The translations under genes were made by a program, and so were the position numbers. DNA of 64,000 bases, from assembly GCF_008725655.1 (NCBI RefSeq), contig NZ_VYXP01000004.1, positions 51,346 to 115,345 on the forward strand. Reading direction: 5' to 3'. The notes beneath the pieces are model-generated. The model saw only the letters and a program-made list of their open reading frames with translations. It was not told the origin of the DNA and made no database searches. This DNA is from Marinihelvus fidelis (GTDB taxonomy: Bacteria > Pseudomonadota > Gammaproteobacteria > Xanthomonadales > SZUA-36). Positions within the stretch are counted from its first letter, which is position 1, and each line of letters begins with the position of its first letter. Of the stretch, positions 37,305-46,855 are shown in pieces.

Positions 37305-38705
37305 CTACCCCAGAGCGGGTGGGGATTCAAGGGAATCATGGCGGGTGTGCTGCTGTTGTCCAAGCCGGTCAGCCAGTTGTTTCAACACGGGGTCGGCCGG
37401 TTGCCACGACAGGGTCTGCAGTACATTCCCAGTGGATTCCTGTCCATCGGGATCCAGCAACCAGTGGCCGACGCCCACCAGCGTGTCCCCGCGGTAGATC
37501 AGGGGAACAAATTCGCGGAACCATGGCGGGATGCCGGCTTCGCGTAGCAGGTCTTTCAGCGCGCGCCGCGGTGACCCGGTGCTGAACCGGAACTGCTCCC
37601 CGCCGCTACGGAAACGGACGCTCAACTCGGTGGTGGCGTCGTTGGCAGCTGCGGATGACAACCCACCCGCTACTGGACCCAGGTCGAGGGACTGGTCCCC
37701 TGTCCACTGGCAAGGCTGTGCTGGTGCCGGGTAGGCGTCCGCACCCAGCCACAGGGCGTCATCGAAGTAGCGCAGCGCGTGGCCGCTCCAGGCCAGGCAA
37801 GTGGCCGAGCCGGCCTCGGCGGTTGCCAGCTGCTCCAGGAATGTGTCAAGGCGCTTTCCGGGCGGTGTCGAAAGGCCCCGTCGACGCAGCCAGTGCCGGA
37901 TGACGACGCTGGCCAGGTAGGGCCTAACCTGGCGCAGGCCGGACCAGGGCAGGACGTGGCCGTCGAGGCGCAATTGTTCCAGCCAGGGTTCGGCGGCCTG
38001 GGCCAGCAGGCTGGACACCTCGGCCTGGTGGCCAGCCACGCGCGCCAGCCGCGCGGCGATGCCCGGCCAACGCTGTTCCATGACCGGCAGGACGGCCTGG
38101 CGGAGGTAGGCCCGGTCCATGGCCGTGTCGCTGTTGGAGTCGTCGTCGATCCAGTCCAGGTCCTGGTCGCGCAGGTAGTCACGTAATGCCTCCGGACCGA
38201 TGTCGAGCAGTGGGCGCCAGACCCGTCCCTGGCCGAGCTGCCGCGAGCGGGGAATGGCCCCGAGACCATCAGGTCCGCTACCACGGGTCATGTTCAGCAG
38301 CAGGGTCTCGGCCTGGTCGCCCTGGTGGTGGGCGGTCAGCAGGACATCGCCGTTTTGCAGTAACGCTTCGAACTCGGCATAACGAATACGCCGCCATTCC
38401 GCTTCGGGGCCCAGGCGACTGTCCGGGTCGGGCCGGGTGCGGCGCACGACCAGCGACAGACCAATGCGCTCGCAAAGCGCCTGGCAGTGCCTCTGCCAGG
38501 CATCAGCATGTGTGTTGACGCCATGATGGATGTGAGCTGCTTCAACAGGCAAACCCAGTTCCGTGGCGAGTGCCGCCATGGCTACGGCCAGTGCACTGGA
38601 ATCCGCACCACCCGACAGGGCAACAATGAATCGTCCGCCCGGCGAGATAGCGGGCAGTTGCGTGGCCAGCCACCTGGCGCTGAACCCGGTGTCCTGGCCA
38701 CTCAT
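37305..38705 (-). CDS. tilS: tRNA(Ile)-lysidine synthetase
   Basis: 466 residues. It attaches lysine to C34 of tRNA-Ile(CAU) to change both amino-acid identity and codon reading; the gene is essential in most bacteria. The PP-loop ATPase motif is VALSGGADSSALAVA (near residue 30), followed by EAAHIHHGVN and the HHQGDQAETLLLN motif. The C-terminal tRNA-binding domains follow (about 250-466). It lies 10 bases after accA, the usual accA-tilS arrangement. Confidence 0.95.
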   Translation of the reverse strand: MSGQDTGFSARWLATQLPAISPGGRFIVALSGGADSSALAVAMAALATELGLPVEAAHIHHGVNTHADAWQRHCQALCERIGLSLVVRRTRPDPDSRLGPEAEWRRIRYAEFEALLQNGDVLLTAHHQGDQAETLLLNMTRGSGPDGLGAIPRSRQLGQGRVWRPLLDIGPEALRDYLRDQDLDWIDDDSNSDTAMDRAYLRQAVLPVMEQRWPGIAARLARVAGHQAEVSSLLAQAAEPWLEQLRLDGHVLPWSGLRQVRPYLASVVIRHWLRRRGLSTPPGKRLDTFLEQLATAEAGSATCLAWSGHALRYFDDALWLGADAYPAPAQPCQWTGDQSLDLGPVAGGLSSAAANDATTELSVRFRSGGEQFRFSTGSPRRALKDLLREAGIPPWFREFVPLIYRGDTLVGVGHWLLDPDGQESTGNVLQTLSWQPADPVLKQLADRLGQQQHTRHDSLESPPALG

Positions 38706-38715
38706 GGTGATGGGG

Positions 38716-39672
38716 TCAGTCCTTGTAGCGGCCGTAGGACAGCAGCCGGTCGTAACGGCGGTCCAGCAGCTTGTCCGTGGTCATGGCGGTCAGTTCGTTC
38801 AACTGCCGTTCCAACGTCTCGCCGATGCTGGCCGCGACCGCTTCGGGATCCTTGTGTGCACCACCCAGCGGCTCGGGAATCACTTCATCGACCAGGCCAA
38901 GTTCAGAAAGCTTGGCGGAGGTGATACCCAGCGCGGAGGCGGCTTCCTCGGCATGGGCAGCGTCCTTCCAGAGAATGGACGCACAGCCCTCCGGTGAGAT
39001 TACGGAGTAGGTGCTGTACTGGAGCATGTTCACGCGATCGCCGACACCGATGGCCAGCGCGCCGCCGGAGCCGCCCTCACCGATCACGGTGCAGATGATG
39101 GGCGTTTCCAGCCGGGACATCACCGCCAGGTTTCGGGCGATGGCCTCGGACTGGCCGCGTTCCTCGGCGCCGACACCGGGGTAGGCCCCCTGGGTATCGA
39201 TGAAGGTCAGCACGGGCAGGCGAAAGCGTTCGGCCGTGCGCAGCAGGCGCAGCGCCTTGCGGTAGCCTTCCGGGCGCGGGCTGCCGAAGTTGCGGAAGAC
39301 CTTGGCCTTGGTGTCGCGGCCTTTCTGGTGCCCGATCAGCATCACGCCGCGACCACGGAAACGCGCCAGGCCGCCGACGATGGCGTGGTCATCGGCAAAG
39401 GCGCGGTCACCGTGCAATTCATGAAACTCGTCGAACAGCATGTCCACGTAGTCCAGCGTGTAGGGACGCTGGGGGTGGCGGCTGAGCTGGGAAATCTGCC
39501 AGGCATCCAGGTTGCTGAAGATGGATTCAATCTTCTGGTGCATCTTGGTCTGCAGGCGCTGGATTTCTTCTTCCAGGTTGATGGCGTTGTCGGAACCGAC
39601 GTTGCGCAGTTCGTCGATCTTTTCCTGGAGTTCCGCGATGGGCTGTTCGAAGTCGAGATAGTTCGGATTCAT
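38716..39672 (-). CDS. accA: Acetyl-CoA carboxylase carboxyltransferase, alpha subunit
   Basis: 318 residues, matching the E. coli length (319). With AccD it transfers CO2 from biotin to acetyl-CoA, the first step of fatty acid synthesis. It begins [16 protein letters not shown] and has the oxyanion-hole motifs [17 protein letters not shown] and [18 protein letters not shown]. The open frame runs on to 39861 but that part lies within the gluQ coding region. The ATG at 39672 is the accepted family start. Confidence 0.97.
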   Translation of the reverse strand: MNPNYLDFEQPIAELQEKIDELRNVGSDNAINLEEEIQRLQTKMHQKIESIFSNLDAWQISQLSRHPQRPYTLDYVDMLFDEFHELHGDRAFADDHAIVGGLARFRGRGVMLIGHQKGRDTKAKVFRNFGSPRPEGYRKALRLLRTAERFRLPVLTFIDTQGAYPGVGAEERGQSEAIARNLAVMSRLETPIICTVIGEGGSGGALAIGVGDRVNMLQYSTYSVISPEGCASILWKDAAHAEEAASALGITSAKLSELGLVDEVIPEPLGGAHKDPEAVAASIGETLERQLNELTAMTTDKLLDRRYDRLLSYGRYKD

Positions 39673-39709
39673 GTTGAATTCACTGGTGAAGCAGGGCGCA
39701 GTATAACGC

Positions 39710-40612
39710 CTAGGCCGCCCCGGCGGCATCGGCCCGGGCCCGCCACTGCGCGGAGACCTTCCGTGGCACGGTGCCCGGTGTCCAGTTTGCGGTCGCCGCG
39801 GCAATCTGCCCTTCGACACCCAGGTCCGGCCTGGCCTGCTGGCCCAGTACCTGCAGGGCACGGGCGATCGCCAGTGCGGGTTCCAGGGTCTTGACCGGGT
39901 CGTCGCCGTCCTGTTTGCTCAGTTTGCGACCGTCTGCGTCGCACACCAGTGGCAGGTGCATATAGGCCGGGTGCGGCAGTCCCAGCAACGATTGCAGGTG
40001 CACCTGGCGCGCGGTCGAATCCAGCAGGTCGGCACCGCGAACCACCTCCGTCACGCCCTGGAATGCATCATCCACGACCACCGCGAGCTGGTAGGCCGGC
40101 AGGCCATCGGCACGTCGAATGACGAAGTCGCCGCAATCGTGTTGGAGTTGTTCCGTAATGACGCCATGAACGGCGTCGGTGAAGGTCACCGGGGTCGCAT
40201 CCACGCGTGCGCGGATCGCTCGAGCGGTTTTCCCCCTGGCGATGCCGTTCCGGCAGGTTCCCGGGTAGACGCCATTATCGGGCAGGTCGGCCCGTGAGCA
40301 GCCGCACTCAAAGGCCTTGCCTTCGCGTAGCAGTCTTTCGATGGCATTGTCGTAGGCGGTGGCGCGGGTGGACTGGAAAAGGACTGGCTCGTCGGCCACC
40401 AGGCCGAAGCGGGCGAGGTCGGCGATGATGCGTTCCGCGCTACCTTCGACTTCTCGCGGTGGGTCGATGTCTTCGACCCTGACCAGCCAGCGTCCGCCCT
40501 GCGAGCGGGCGCTCAGTGCGCTGCCCAGTGCGGCGACCAGTGAACCGAAATGCAGGTCGCCGGTGGGCGATGGCGCGAAGCGCCCCGTGATGGCAGATCG
40601 CCCGCGAGTCAC
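39710..40612 (-). CDS. gluQ: Glutamyl-Q tRNA(Asp) synthetase
   Basis: About 300 residues. It is a truncated GluRS paralogue that glutamylates queuosine 34 of tRNA-Asp. The HIGH-type motif is [14 protein letters not shown], the KMSKS-type motif is [11 protein letters not shown], and the zinc-binding motif ECGCSRAD with YPGTC is present; there is no anticodon-binding domain. I chose the GTG at 40612, which has AAGG six bases upstream and lies 8 bases after the preceding gene's stop. The open frame extends to 40741 but there it lies inside the neighbour. Confidence 0.93.
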   Translation of the reverse strand: MTRGRSAITGRFAPSPTGDLHFGSLVAALGSALSARSQGGRWLVRVEDIDPPREVEGSAERIIADLARFGLVADEPVLFQSTRATAYDNAIERLLREGKAFECGCSRADLPDNGVYPGTCRNGIARGKTARAIRARVDATPVTFTDAVHGVITEQLQHDCGDFVIRRADGLPAYQLAVVVDDAFQGVTEVVRGADLLDSTARQVHLQSLLGLPHPAYMHLPLVCDADGRKLSKQDGDDPVKTLEPALAIARALQVLGQQARPDLGVEGQIAAATANWTPGTVPRKVSAQWRARADAAGAA

Positions 40613-40620
40613 CGCGAGCC

Positions 40621-42783
40621 TTATTCGCCGATGACCTTGGGCTTGCCTTCGAGGAAGTCCCCGGTCACCAGTTTGACGCCGCACTGCCAGAGCAGGGCGA
40701 GGTCGGATGAGCTGCGGACGTTGTTCACGTAGACGGAACAACTGTGATTGGCGGCTTCGCTGACCACGCGTCGAACACGGTCAACCAGCTCCGTGCGCTG
40801 CCCGAGTTCCTCGGTCAGGACAGGGTCAAGGCGCACCAGTTCGGGGTTCAGTGCATCGATCAGCGCGAGCTTGCGGTTGCTGTCATCCATGGCCGACAGG
40901 CTGAAACCGCAGCCAGTGTTGGCCAGTTCGTCCATCAACCGTCGGGCGGCCTTGGTGTGGTCGCGGGCCATTCCGGATTCCAGTTGCAGGAACACGCGTT
41001 CACCCGCAACACCGGATTCCTGCAGTTGCCTGCGGAACCAGCCAGGAAAACTGAAATCCTGCAGTGAGTTCCCACTGATGGAAATGATGTGCCGGTCCGT
41101 TCCGCCATCGATGGCGCGCAGCAGGCCGGGAATCACCAACCGGTCGATCCGGCTGGCCAGGCCATTACGTTCCGCGGCTCCCTGGTAGTCGGGGTCGCTG
41201 TCATCGACCGCATCATCGTGCATGACAGTGCGGTTCTCGAACAAGGTTTCGCCTTCGCCTTCCAGGTGCATGATGTTGTGCTGGATGGTGAAGAAATCGT
41301 CGTTGTCGAGGGCGTAGCGAATGCGCTCAACCCAGGCGGCCTCGTGATTCTCGCTGGTCAGCTCGCCACGGGCCGGCTTGTAGCGAACCACGGTGTCACC
41401 GGTCTGGACCGCGGTGTGCCAGGCATCACGTGCGTGCGCCAGCGCGGTTTCCGCGTCCTGGGAGTACGGGTCAAACATCGCCACACCCACACTGCATGGC
41501 CGTGGCATCGACCGGGCAGCTTCGCTGGTGCCTTTTCGCTTGACGGCCTCCCTGAGGCGTTCCGCGAGGGCTTCAACACCGGCGCGGTTCTCGCGCAGGG
41601 CGTAAACGGCAAACGTGGCGTCGCCGAAGCGACAGGCCAGTTCGTCGTCATGCAATTCATCGCTGATGGCGCTCGAGATGCCCTTGACCAGGTGATCCAT
41701 CTCGGCCACCGTCAGGTCATCAAACAGGCTGGCGTGCTGATCCGCGGCGACAAACAGCACCGCACCGCGGGCTGGCTCGTCTGAACCGGACACGCCGCTA
41801 TCGACACGGGCGACAAAATCGGCACGAAACAGCAGGCCGGTGACAGGGTCGGCCAGGGCGGGAACGGTGTCATTGCTGACCGCCGGCACCGCCGGTGCCT
41901 CAACCGACGGCACTTCTTCCGGCTCGGGGGTCTCCACCACGAGGGCTTCAATAACAGGCGCTTCAGCAACGGGCGCTTCGTCAACGGCTGCTTCGGCTGC
42001 CGTTTCGCTCTGGGCGACTTCGGTAGACGCTGCCTCATGAACGTTGACCAGCATCTGAATGCAATCTTCGTGGTCCAGGCGTGCGGGGTCGAAACGCAGT
42101 GATACGGCGACAGACTCATCTTGGCGCGGCTTGATCCGTGCCTCGATGGGTTCGGGTGGGAACTGTCCGTCGCCCAGGTCCCTGATCAGTCGCTTCAGGT
42201 CGAGATCCTCGGCCTGGACGATTTCCAGCAGCGAGGTGCCAGCCAGGTCGCCAAACTGGTCCACACCCAGGAGATCAAGGTAGGCGGCATTGGCGGCCAC
42301 GTGCAGGCCTTCATGGAAATAGGTAATGGGGTCTTTCGTGGTCTCCAGCACCAGTGCGAGCTGGGCGCGGAGTTCATCGATATCACCCTGGCGCTGGTCG
42401 TTTCTACGCAGCGCGGCACCGGCACCCAGCAAACGCCGGCACAACGACACCATGCGGTCGTCGTTGCCGGACTGGATCAGCATGCCACCGTTCTGGAGGA
42501 CCTCGCCAGCACGTCCGGCCAGGTTGTCCTGGTCCGCGGTCACTGCAAAAAAGGTCTGCAACTCATTGGCCAGCGATGCCGTTTCATGCAACGAGACCGG
42601 GCCATCCGCGCCATGTACCACCAGCACGGGCCGGAATTCGCGGCCCAGACGGGCGGCTTCGTGCGACGAGTCGGCGTGCAGCACCTGTACGCTGAGGCCG
42701 GCATTGCGCAACTGGCTGTTGAGCCCGGCGGCGGCTTCAGGTGACGGGTCGATGACGAGGATGAATTGGCCCTCTATGGGCAT
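40621..42783 (-). CDS. FimX-like degenerate GGDEF/EAL protein
   Basis: About 720 residues with a REC-like N-terminus (GQFILVIDPSPEAAAGLN), a PAS-like part (about 140-230), an Ala/Glu/Pro-rich linker (about 260-310), a GGDEF-like domain and an EAL-like domain. The GGDEF signature reads RFGDATF, and no intact EAL or catalytic metal motif is found, so neither enzyme activity is expected. This layout matches FimX, which in Pseudomonas and Xanthomonas binds c-di-GMP and controls type IV pilus extension. The ATG at 42783 has AGGGAA upstream; the frame opens 14 codons earlier. Whether this copy still binds c-di-GMP is uncertain. Confidence 0.78.
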   Translation of the reverse strand: MPIEGQFILVIDPSPEAAAGLNSQLRNAGLSVQVLHADSSHEAARLGREFRPVLVVHGADGPVSLHETASLANELQTFFAVTADQDNLAGRAGEVLQNGGMLIQSGNDDRMVSLCRRLLGAGAALRRNDQRQGDIDELRAQLALVLETTKDPITYFHEGLHVAANAAYLDLLGVDQFGDLAGTSLLEIVQAEDLDLKRLIRDLGDGQFPPEPIEARIKPRQDESVAVSLRFDPARLDHEDCIQMLVNVHEAASTEVAQSETAAEAAVDEAPVAEAPVIEALVVETPEPEEVPSVEAPAVPAVSNDTVPALADPVTGLLFRADFVARVDSGVSGSDEPARGAVLFVAADQHASLFDDLTVAEMDHLVKGISSAISDELHDDELACRFGDATFAVYALRENRAGVEALAERLREAVKRKGTSEAARSMPRPCSVGVAMFDPYSQDAETALAHARDAWHTAVQTGDTVVRYKPARGELTSENHEAAWVERIRYALDNDDFFTIQHNIMHLEGEGETLFENRTVMHDDAVDDSDPDYQGAAERNGLASRIDRLVIPGLLRAIDGGTDRHIISISGNSLQDFSFPGWFRRQLQESGVAGERVFLQLESGMARDHTKAARRLMDELANTGCGFSLSAMDDSNRKLALIDALNPELVRLDPVLTEELGQRTELVDRVRRVVSEAANHSCSVYVNNVRSSSDLALLWQCGVKLVTGDFLEGKPKVIGE

Positions 42784-43028
42784 GTGGCGTGTTCCCTTGT
42801 GTCTGGTGATCTGGTGCGGATACAACGATAACTACGGAAAAACAATATCCGTATTTGCGCAAATCTGCCGCACGTTAATGAAAAATTTAGTCTAGCCCCC
42901 TGGTGAACCGACAATTATGACCAACTTCTCCATGATTGTGTATGACAAGCTGAATCATCCCGGGGTTCACTGATATCATGCGCGTCTGATTCGCGCGCCC
43001 GCGCAAAAACAATCAAACGGAGCAGGCC
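42784..43028. promoter_or_regulatory. Divergent region between the FimX-like gene and efp
   Basis: These 245 bases separate two divergent genes. For efp, a good -10 (TATCAT at 42974-42979) lies 50 bases before the start, with no clear -35. The part nearer the FimX-like gene is A+T-rich (42825-42900) and probably holds its promoter. I see no known operator. Confidence 0.4.
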
Positions 43029-43601
43029 ATGGCCTCATACAGCACCAATGAATTCCGGGGTGGACTGAAGATCATCCTGGATGGCGACCCCTACAACATC
43101 GTCGAAAACGAATTCGTCAAACCCGGCAAGGGGCAAGCGTTCAACCGCGTCAAGATTCGCAACCTGCTGACCGGGCGCACCGTCGAGCGCACCTTCAAGT
43201 CCGGCGAGTCCGTTGAAGCGGCCGATGTTTTCGAAACCGATGTGCAATACCTGTACAACGATGGCGATGAGTGGCATTTCATGCACCCCGACAGCTTTGA
43301 GCAGTACGCTGTGGCCAAAGACACGGTGGGTGAGGGTGCCAAGTGGATGAAGGAAGAGGACACCTGTCGCCTGACGCTGTGGAATGGCAGCCCGTTGGCT
43401 GTTGAGCCGCAGAACTTTACCGAGCTGAAGATCGTCGAGACCGACCCGGGGCTCCGCGGCGACACTTCCGGCAGTGGCGGCAAGCCGGCCACGCTGGAAA
43501 CCGGCGCCGTGGTGCGCGTACCGCTGTTCGTGCAGGAAGGCGAGGTCATCAAGGTCGACACGCGCAAGGGTGAGTACGTTTCCCGCGTGAAAGACAGCTG
43601 A
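43029..43601 (+). CDS. efp: Elongation factor P
   Basis: 190 residues with the three-domain EF-P layout. It relieves ribosome stalling at polyproline stretches. The tip loop reads KPGKGQAF, with lysine at the position beta-lysylated by EpmA/EpmB in gammaproteobacteria. The C-terminal signature is [26 protein letters not shown]. The ATG is preceded by CGGAGCAGG. The window's own proline-rich proteins are few, so no special link is implied. Confidence 0.97.
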   Translation: MASYSTNEFRGGLKIILDGDPYNIVENEFVKPGKGQAFNRVKIRNLLTGRTVERTFKSGESVEAADVFETDVQYLYNDGDEWHFMHPDSFEQYAVAKDTVGEGAKWMKEEDTCRLTLWNGSPLAVEPQNFTELKIVETDPGLRGDTSGSGGKPATLETGAVVRVPLFVQEGEVIKVDTRKGEYVSRVKDS

Positions 43602-43611
43602 GGTTCCGGCC

Positions 43612-44931
43612 ATGAGCGCCAGCATGCTGCTCCTGCCGCGCTACCTGCTGCCGGTCCGGCCGGCGCGGGAATTGCAGGTTGGGATGGCCGTTCGCGTTGT
43701 CGACGGCAACATCGACGCGGTGTTGCCCAGGGCAGAGGCGCTTGCGCGCTTTCCCGAAGACCGGCGTGTCGAACTTGATCGCCACGTGTTGATGCCCGGG
43801 CTGGTCAACATGCATACGCATTCGCCGATGGCGCTGTTGCGTGGCTACGCCGACGACCTGGCCCTGGATACCTGGCTGCAGGACCACATCTGGCCGGCCG
43901 AGGGTCGCTGGGTCAGCGAGGCCTTCGTCCGTGATGGCACGCGACTGGCCATGGCGGAAATGATCCGCGGCGGCACGACCTGCTTCAACGAAATGTATTT
44001 CTTCCCGCGGGAAATCGCGCGAGTCGCGGCCGAGGCCGGTGTGCGCGCGGTGATCGGCAACCCCGTCATTGATGTCCCCACGCCGTGGGCCAGTGGCATC
44101 GACCAGTGCCTGGCGCTGGCCGAAAGCCTGTCCGACATGGTCGAGGCCGAACCGCTGCTGGACATGACCCTGGCGCCGCATGCCCCGTACACCGTGGACG
44201 ATGCCGGCCTGTCCCGTGTGGCTGAACTGTCCGCAACGCGGGGCTGGCGGGTGAACATGCACGTGCTCGAGGCGGGCTGGGAAGTCGCGCGGTCGCAGGA
44301 GATGCACGGCGAAGATACCTTGTCCCGGATGGACCGCCTGGGGCTGCTGAGCCCGGATTTCGTCGCCGTGCACATGGTGCACCTGACGGCCGCGGATATC
44401 GAGTTGGTTGCAGAACGTGGCGTGCATGTCGTGCATTGCCCTGAGTCCAACCTGAAGCTGGCCAGCGGAATCAGCCCGGTCGCGCAGCTGCTGGCCGCAG
44501 GCGTTAACGTTGCTGTCGGCACGGATGGTGCCGCCAGCAACAATGATCTGGACCTGCTGGGTGAGCTCCGCACCGCGGCCTTGCTGGCCAAGGGCTCGTC
44601 GGGTGACCCGGCTGCGCTGGATGCCTGGGCCGCCATCGAGATGGCCACGCTGTCCGGCGCGCGGGCCCTGGGCCTGGGCGACCGCCTGGGCAGTATCGAA
44701 CCGGGCAAGGCCGCGGATCTCGCCGCGATGGACCTGTCCGCGCCCGAGACCCAGCCCGAACACCATGTTCAGTCACAGGTTGTCTACGCCGCCAATTCCC
44801 GCCAGTTTTCGCATGTCTGGGTTGCGGGCAAAGCGCTGATGGAAGAGGGCGAACTGACCACGCTGGACGTCGACCGGGTGGTCGCACGCGCCGCCGAATG
44901 GGACGAACGCCTAGCGGTGAGGGCGGCATGA
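43612..44931 (+). CDS. mtaD: 5-methylthioadenosine / S-adenosylhomocysteine deaminase
   Basis: 439 residues of the amidohydrolase (TRZ/ATZ) type. Metal ligands are seen in GLVNMHTHSPMALLRGYADD (HxH), LAPHAPYTVDD, and the catalytic GTDGAASNNDLDLL. The EMYFFP motif after GGTTCFN is typical of MtaD. The family deaminates MTA or SAH to inosyl forms. It lies 10 bases after efp and overlaps the ubiG start by 4 bases. UbiG uses SAM and makes SAH, so the pair links a methyltransferase to removal of its product. Confidence 0.9.
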   Translation: MSASMLLLPRYLLPVRPARELQVGMAVRVVDGNIDAVLPRAEALARFPEDRRVELDRHVLMPGLVNMHTHSPMALLRGYADDLALDTWLQDHIWPAEGRWVSEAFVRDGTRLAMAEMIRGGTTCFNEMYFFPREIARVAAEAGVRAVIGNPVIDVPTPWASGIDQCLALAESLSDMVEAEPLLDMTLAPHAPYTVDDAGLSRVAELSATRGWRVNMHVLEAGWEVARSQEMHGEDTLSRMDRLGLLSPDFVAVHMVHLTAADIELVAERGVHVVHCPESNLKLASGISPVAQLLAAGVNVAVGTDGAASNNDLDLLGELRTAALLAKGSSGDPAALDAWAAIEMATLSGARALGLGDRLGSIEPGKAADLAAMDLSAPETQPEHHVQSQVVYAANSRQFSHVWVAGKALMEEGELTTLDVDRVVARAAEWDERLAVRAA

Positions 44932-45641
44932 ACACGTCGAACCTCGACCCGGCCGAACGGGATCGTTTCAACGAACTCGCGTCCAGCTGGTGGGATCCGC
45001 AGGGCGAGTCGAAGCCGCTGCATGACCTGAACCCGGCGCGCCTGCGCTATATCCGTGATCGCGCAACGCTTGCCGGCGCGGCCGTTGTCGATGTCGGCTG
45101 TGGTGGTGGCCTGCTCTCGGAAGGCATGGCCGCGATGGGTGCGCGGGTCACTGGCCTGGATGTCGCCCGCCGCGCACTTGACGTCGCCCGCCTGCATCTT
45201 CACGAAAGCCAGCTTGAAGTCGACTATGTCGAAACCACGGTCGAAGCCTATGCGGACGACCACGCCGGCACCTTTGACGTGGTGACCTGCCTGGAAATGA
45301 TCGAGCATGTTCCGGATCCGGTGTCCGTGGTGGCGGCCTGCGCACGACTGCTGAAGCCGGGTGGCCAGGCGTTTTTCTCGACGCTGAACCGTACGCCGGT
45401 CGCTTTCGCGCTGGCGATCGTTGGGGCAGAGCATGTCATGCGCATGTTGCCCCGGGGCACGCATCGCTACGACCGCTTCATCCGCCCGTCCGAGTTGTCA
45501 GCCTGGCTGCGGCGCGCAGGGCTGGAGGTGCACGAAGTCACCGGCCTGCATTACAACCCGCTGTCCGGAACTGTGCGCACCGGGGGCAGGCTGGATGTCA
45601 ATTACCTGGTTCATGCCTCCCGGCCCGTAGCGGCTCCATAG
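44928..45641 (+). CDS. ubiG: Ubiquinone biosynthesis O-methyltransferase UbiG
   Basis: 237 residues. It carries out both O-methylations in ubiquinone synthesis. The N-terminus (RFNELASSWWDPQGESKPLHDLNPARLRYI) is diagnostic and the SAM-binding motif is VVDVGCGGGLLSEGMA; the family's LKPGGQAFFSTLNRT segment follows. The ATG at 44928 overlaps the deaminase stop (ATGA), showing translational coupling. Next comes a phytoene-synthase-like gene with no gap. Confidence 0.96.
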   Translation: MNTSNLDPAERDRFNELASSWWDPQGESKPLHDLNPARLRYIRDRATLAGAAVVDVGCGGGLLSEGMAAMGARVTGLDVARRALDVARLHLHESQLEVDYVETTVEAYADDHAGTFDVVTCLEMIEHVPDPVSVVAACARLLKPGGQAFFSTLNRTPVAFALAIVGAEHVMRMLPRGTHRYDRFIRPSELSAWLRRAGLEVHEVTGLHYNPLSGTVRTGGRLDVNYLVHASRPVAAP

Positions 45642-46466
45642 ATGACGCCCGCGTCCCGTTCAGCCTGCCTGGCGATCGTGCCGGGCGCGGGCTCCGCCTT
45701 TGACTCGGCTGCCCGTTTCCTTCGCAACCAGCCTGCTGAATCCCTGCTCGCTGCTGAAGCGCTGGTGCGCTCGGTGATCGAGGTGCCTGCCACGGTCTCT
45801 GACCCCGGCGTGGCCCTGGTCAAGCTGAAATGGTGGCGCGATGCGGTCGCCGACGCGGTGGTCAAGGGTGCGCACCAGCACCCGGTCATCCAGGCCGCAT
45901 TGGACACGGGTGCGCTTGCCCACTGGCGCGAAGAGGCCTGGAATGACGGGGTCCTGGCCATCGGGCTCCAGTGTGATGGTGGCCCGTTCAACCACACAGA
46001 CGCGCTGCTCGACTGGCATTGCAATGCCCGGGGCGGGCTGGAAATGGCACTGCTCCGCAAATCTACTGAGGCAAGGGATGCCGGCCTGGCCATGGCTGTG
46101 CTGGAGCCACTGGAATCCTGGCTGGTCAATGGCGGCGAGCCGACATGGCTGCCGCTCGATGTGCTGGCCAGGAAAGGCGGGATGTCGGCCCAGGCTCACG
46201 CCGATGACGAGTCAGTACGGGCCGCACTGGTTGGTGAGCTGGCCGGGGCCGTATTGTCCCGTGTGAGGAAACCATCGGAAGTGCAGGACTGCCCCAACGC
46301 ATTGGAAACAGGCCTGTCCGTGCGCGATCACGTGGTCTTTCTGCGTTTGGCAAGGCTTGCCAAAGCGCCCGCATCCGTACAGCGGCGGGGCATCGTGCCG
46401 ACACTGGGCGAGGTGTTTTCCACCTGGCGCCATGCGCGTCGCGCCACTGCTAGAATGGCGTCATGA
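45642..46466 (+). CDS. Squalene/phytoene synthase-like protein, probably non-catalytic
   Basis: 274 residues. The segment PGVALVKLKWWRDAVADAV resembles the conserved helix of the squalene/phytoene synthase family (and its NDUFAF6-like relatives), and the helical layout fits. The two Asp-rich motifs (DxxxD) needed for prenyl diphosphate binding are not visible, so it may act as an assembly factor or bind lipid rather than make phytoene. It begins directly after the ubiG stop, and overlaps the GFA gene by 4 bases. Association with quinone synthesis is inferred from position. Confidence 0.6.
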   Translation: MTPASRSACLAIVPGAGSAFDSAARFLRNQPAESLLAAEALVRSVIEVPATVSDPGVALVKLKWWRDAVADAVVKGAHQHPVIQAALDTGALAHWREEAWNDGVLAIGLQCDGGPFNHTDALLDWHCNARGGLEMALLRKSTEARDAGLAMAVLEPLESWLVNGGEPTWLPLDVLARKGGMSAQAHADDESVRAALVGELAGAVLSRVRKPSEVQDCPNALETGLSVRDHVVFLRLARLAKAPASVQRRGIVPTLGEVFSTWRHARRATARMAS

Positions 46467-46855
46467 ACGCACAACGCGCTTGTGAGGGCGGTTGCCACTG
46501 TGGCGCCGTACGCTTCCGGATCGCCGTTCCCGGCGAGGTCGATGTGCTGCGTTGCAATTGTTCCATCTGCCGTATGACCGGCTACCAGCACCTGACCATC
46601 CGGCACGAAGATTTCACGCTGCTGCGCGGCGGCGACACACTGACGGAATACCGCTTTAATACCGGTACTGCCCGGCACCTGTTCTGTGCCCACTGCGGAA
46701 TCAAGTCGTTCTACCAGCCGCGGTCCCACCCCGACGCCTGGAGCGTCAACCTCAATTGCGTGGAACTGCCGGCCGGCGTGCATGTTCGAATGGTTGAATT
46801 TGACGGCGGCAACTGGGAGCGACACGTGGATGAAATCCGTGAACTGGTCAACTAG
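46463..46855 (+). CDS. GFA family (CENP-V/GFA fold) zinc protein
   Basis: 130 residues with the complete GFA cysteine set: CEGGCHCGAVRF (residues 6-17), LRCNCSICRMTG, and LFCAHCGIKSFY. This fold binds zinc and includes glutathione-dependent formaldehyde-activating enzymes, though most members have no known activity. It starts with a 4-base overlap with the preceding gene and ends inside the start region of the Slp-like gene. Confidence 0.9.
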   Translation: MNAQRACEGGCHCGAVRFRIAVPGEVDVLRCNCSICRMTGYQHLTIRHEDFTLLRGGDTLTEYRFNTGTARHLFCAHCGIKSFYQPRSHPDAWSVNLNCVELPAGVHVRMVEFDGGNWERHVDEIRELVN

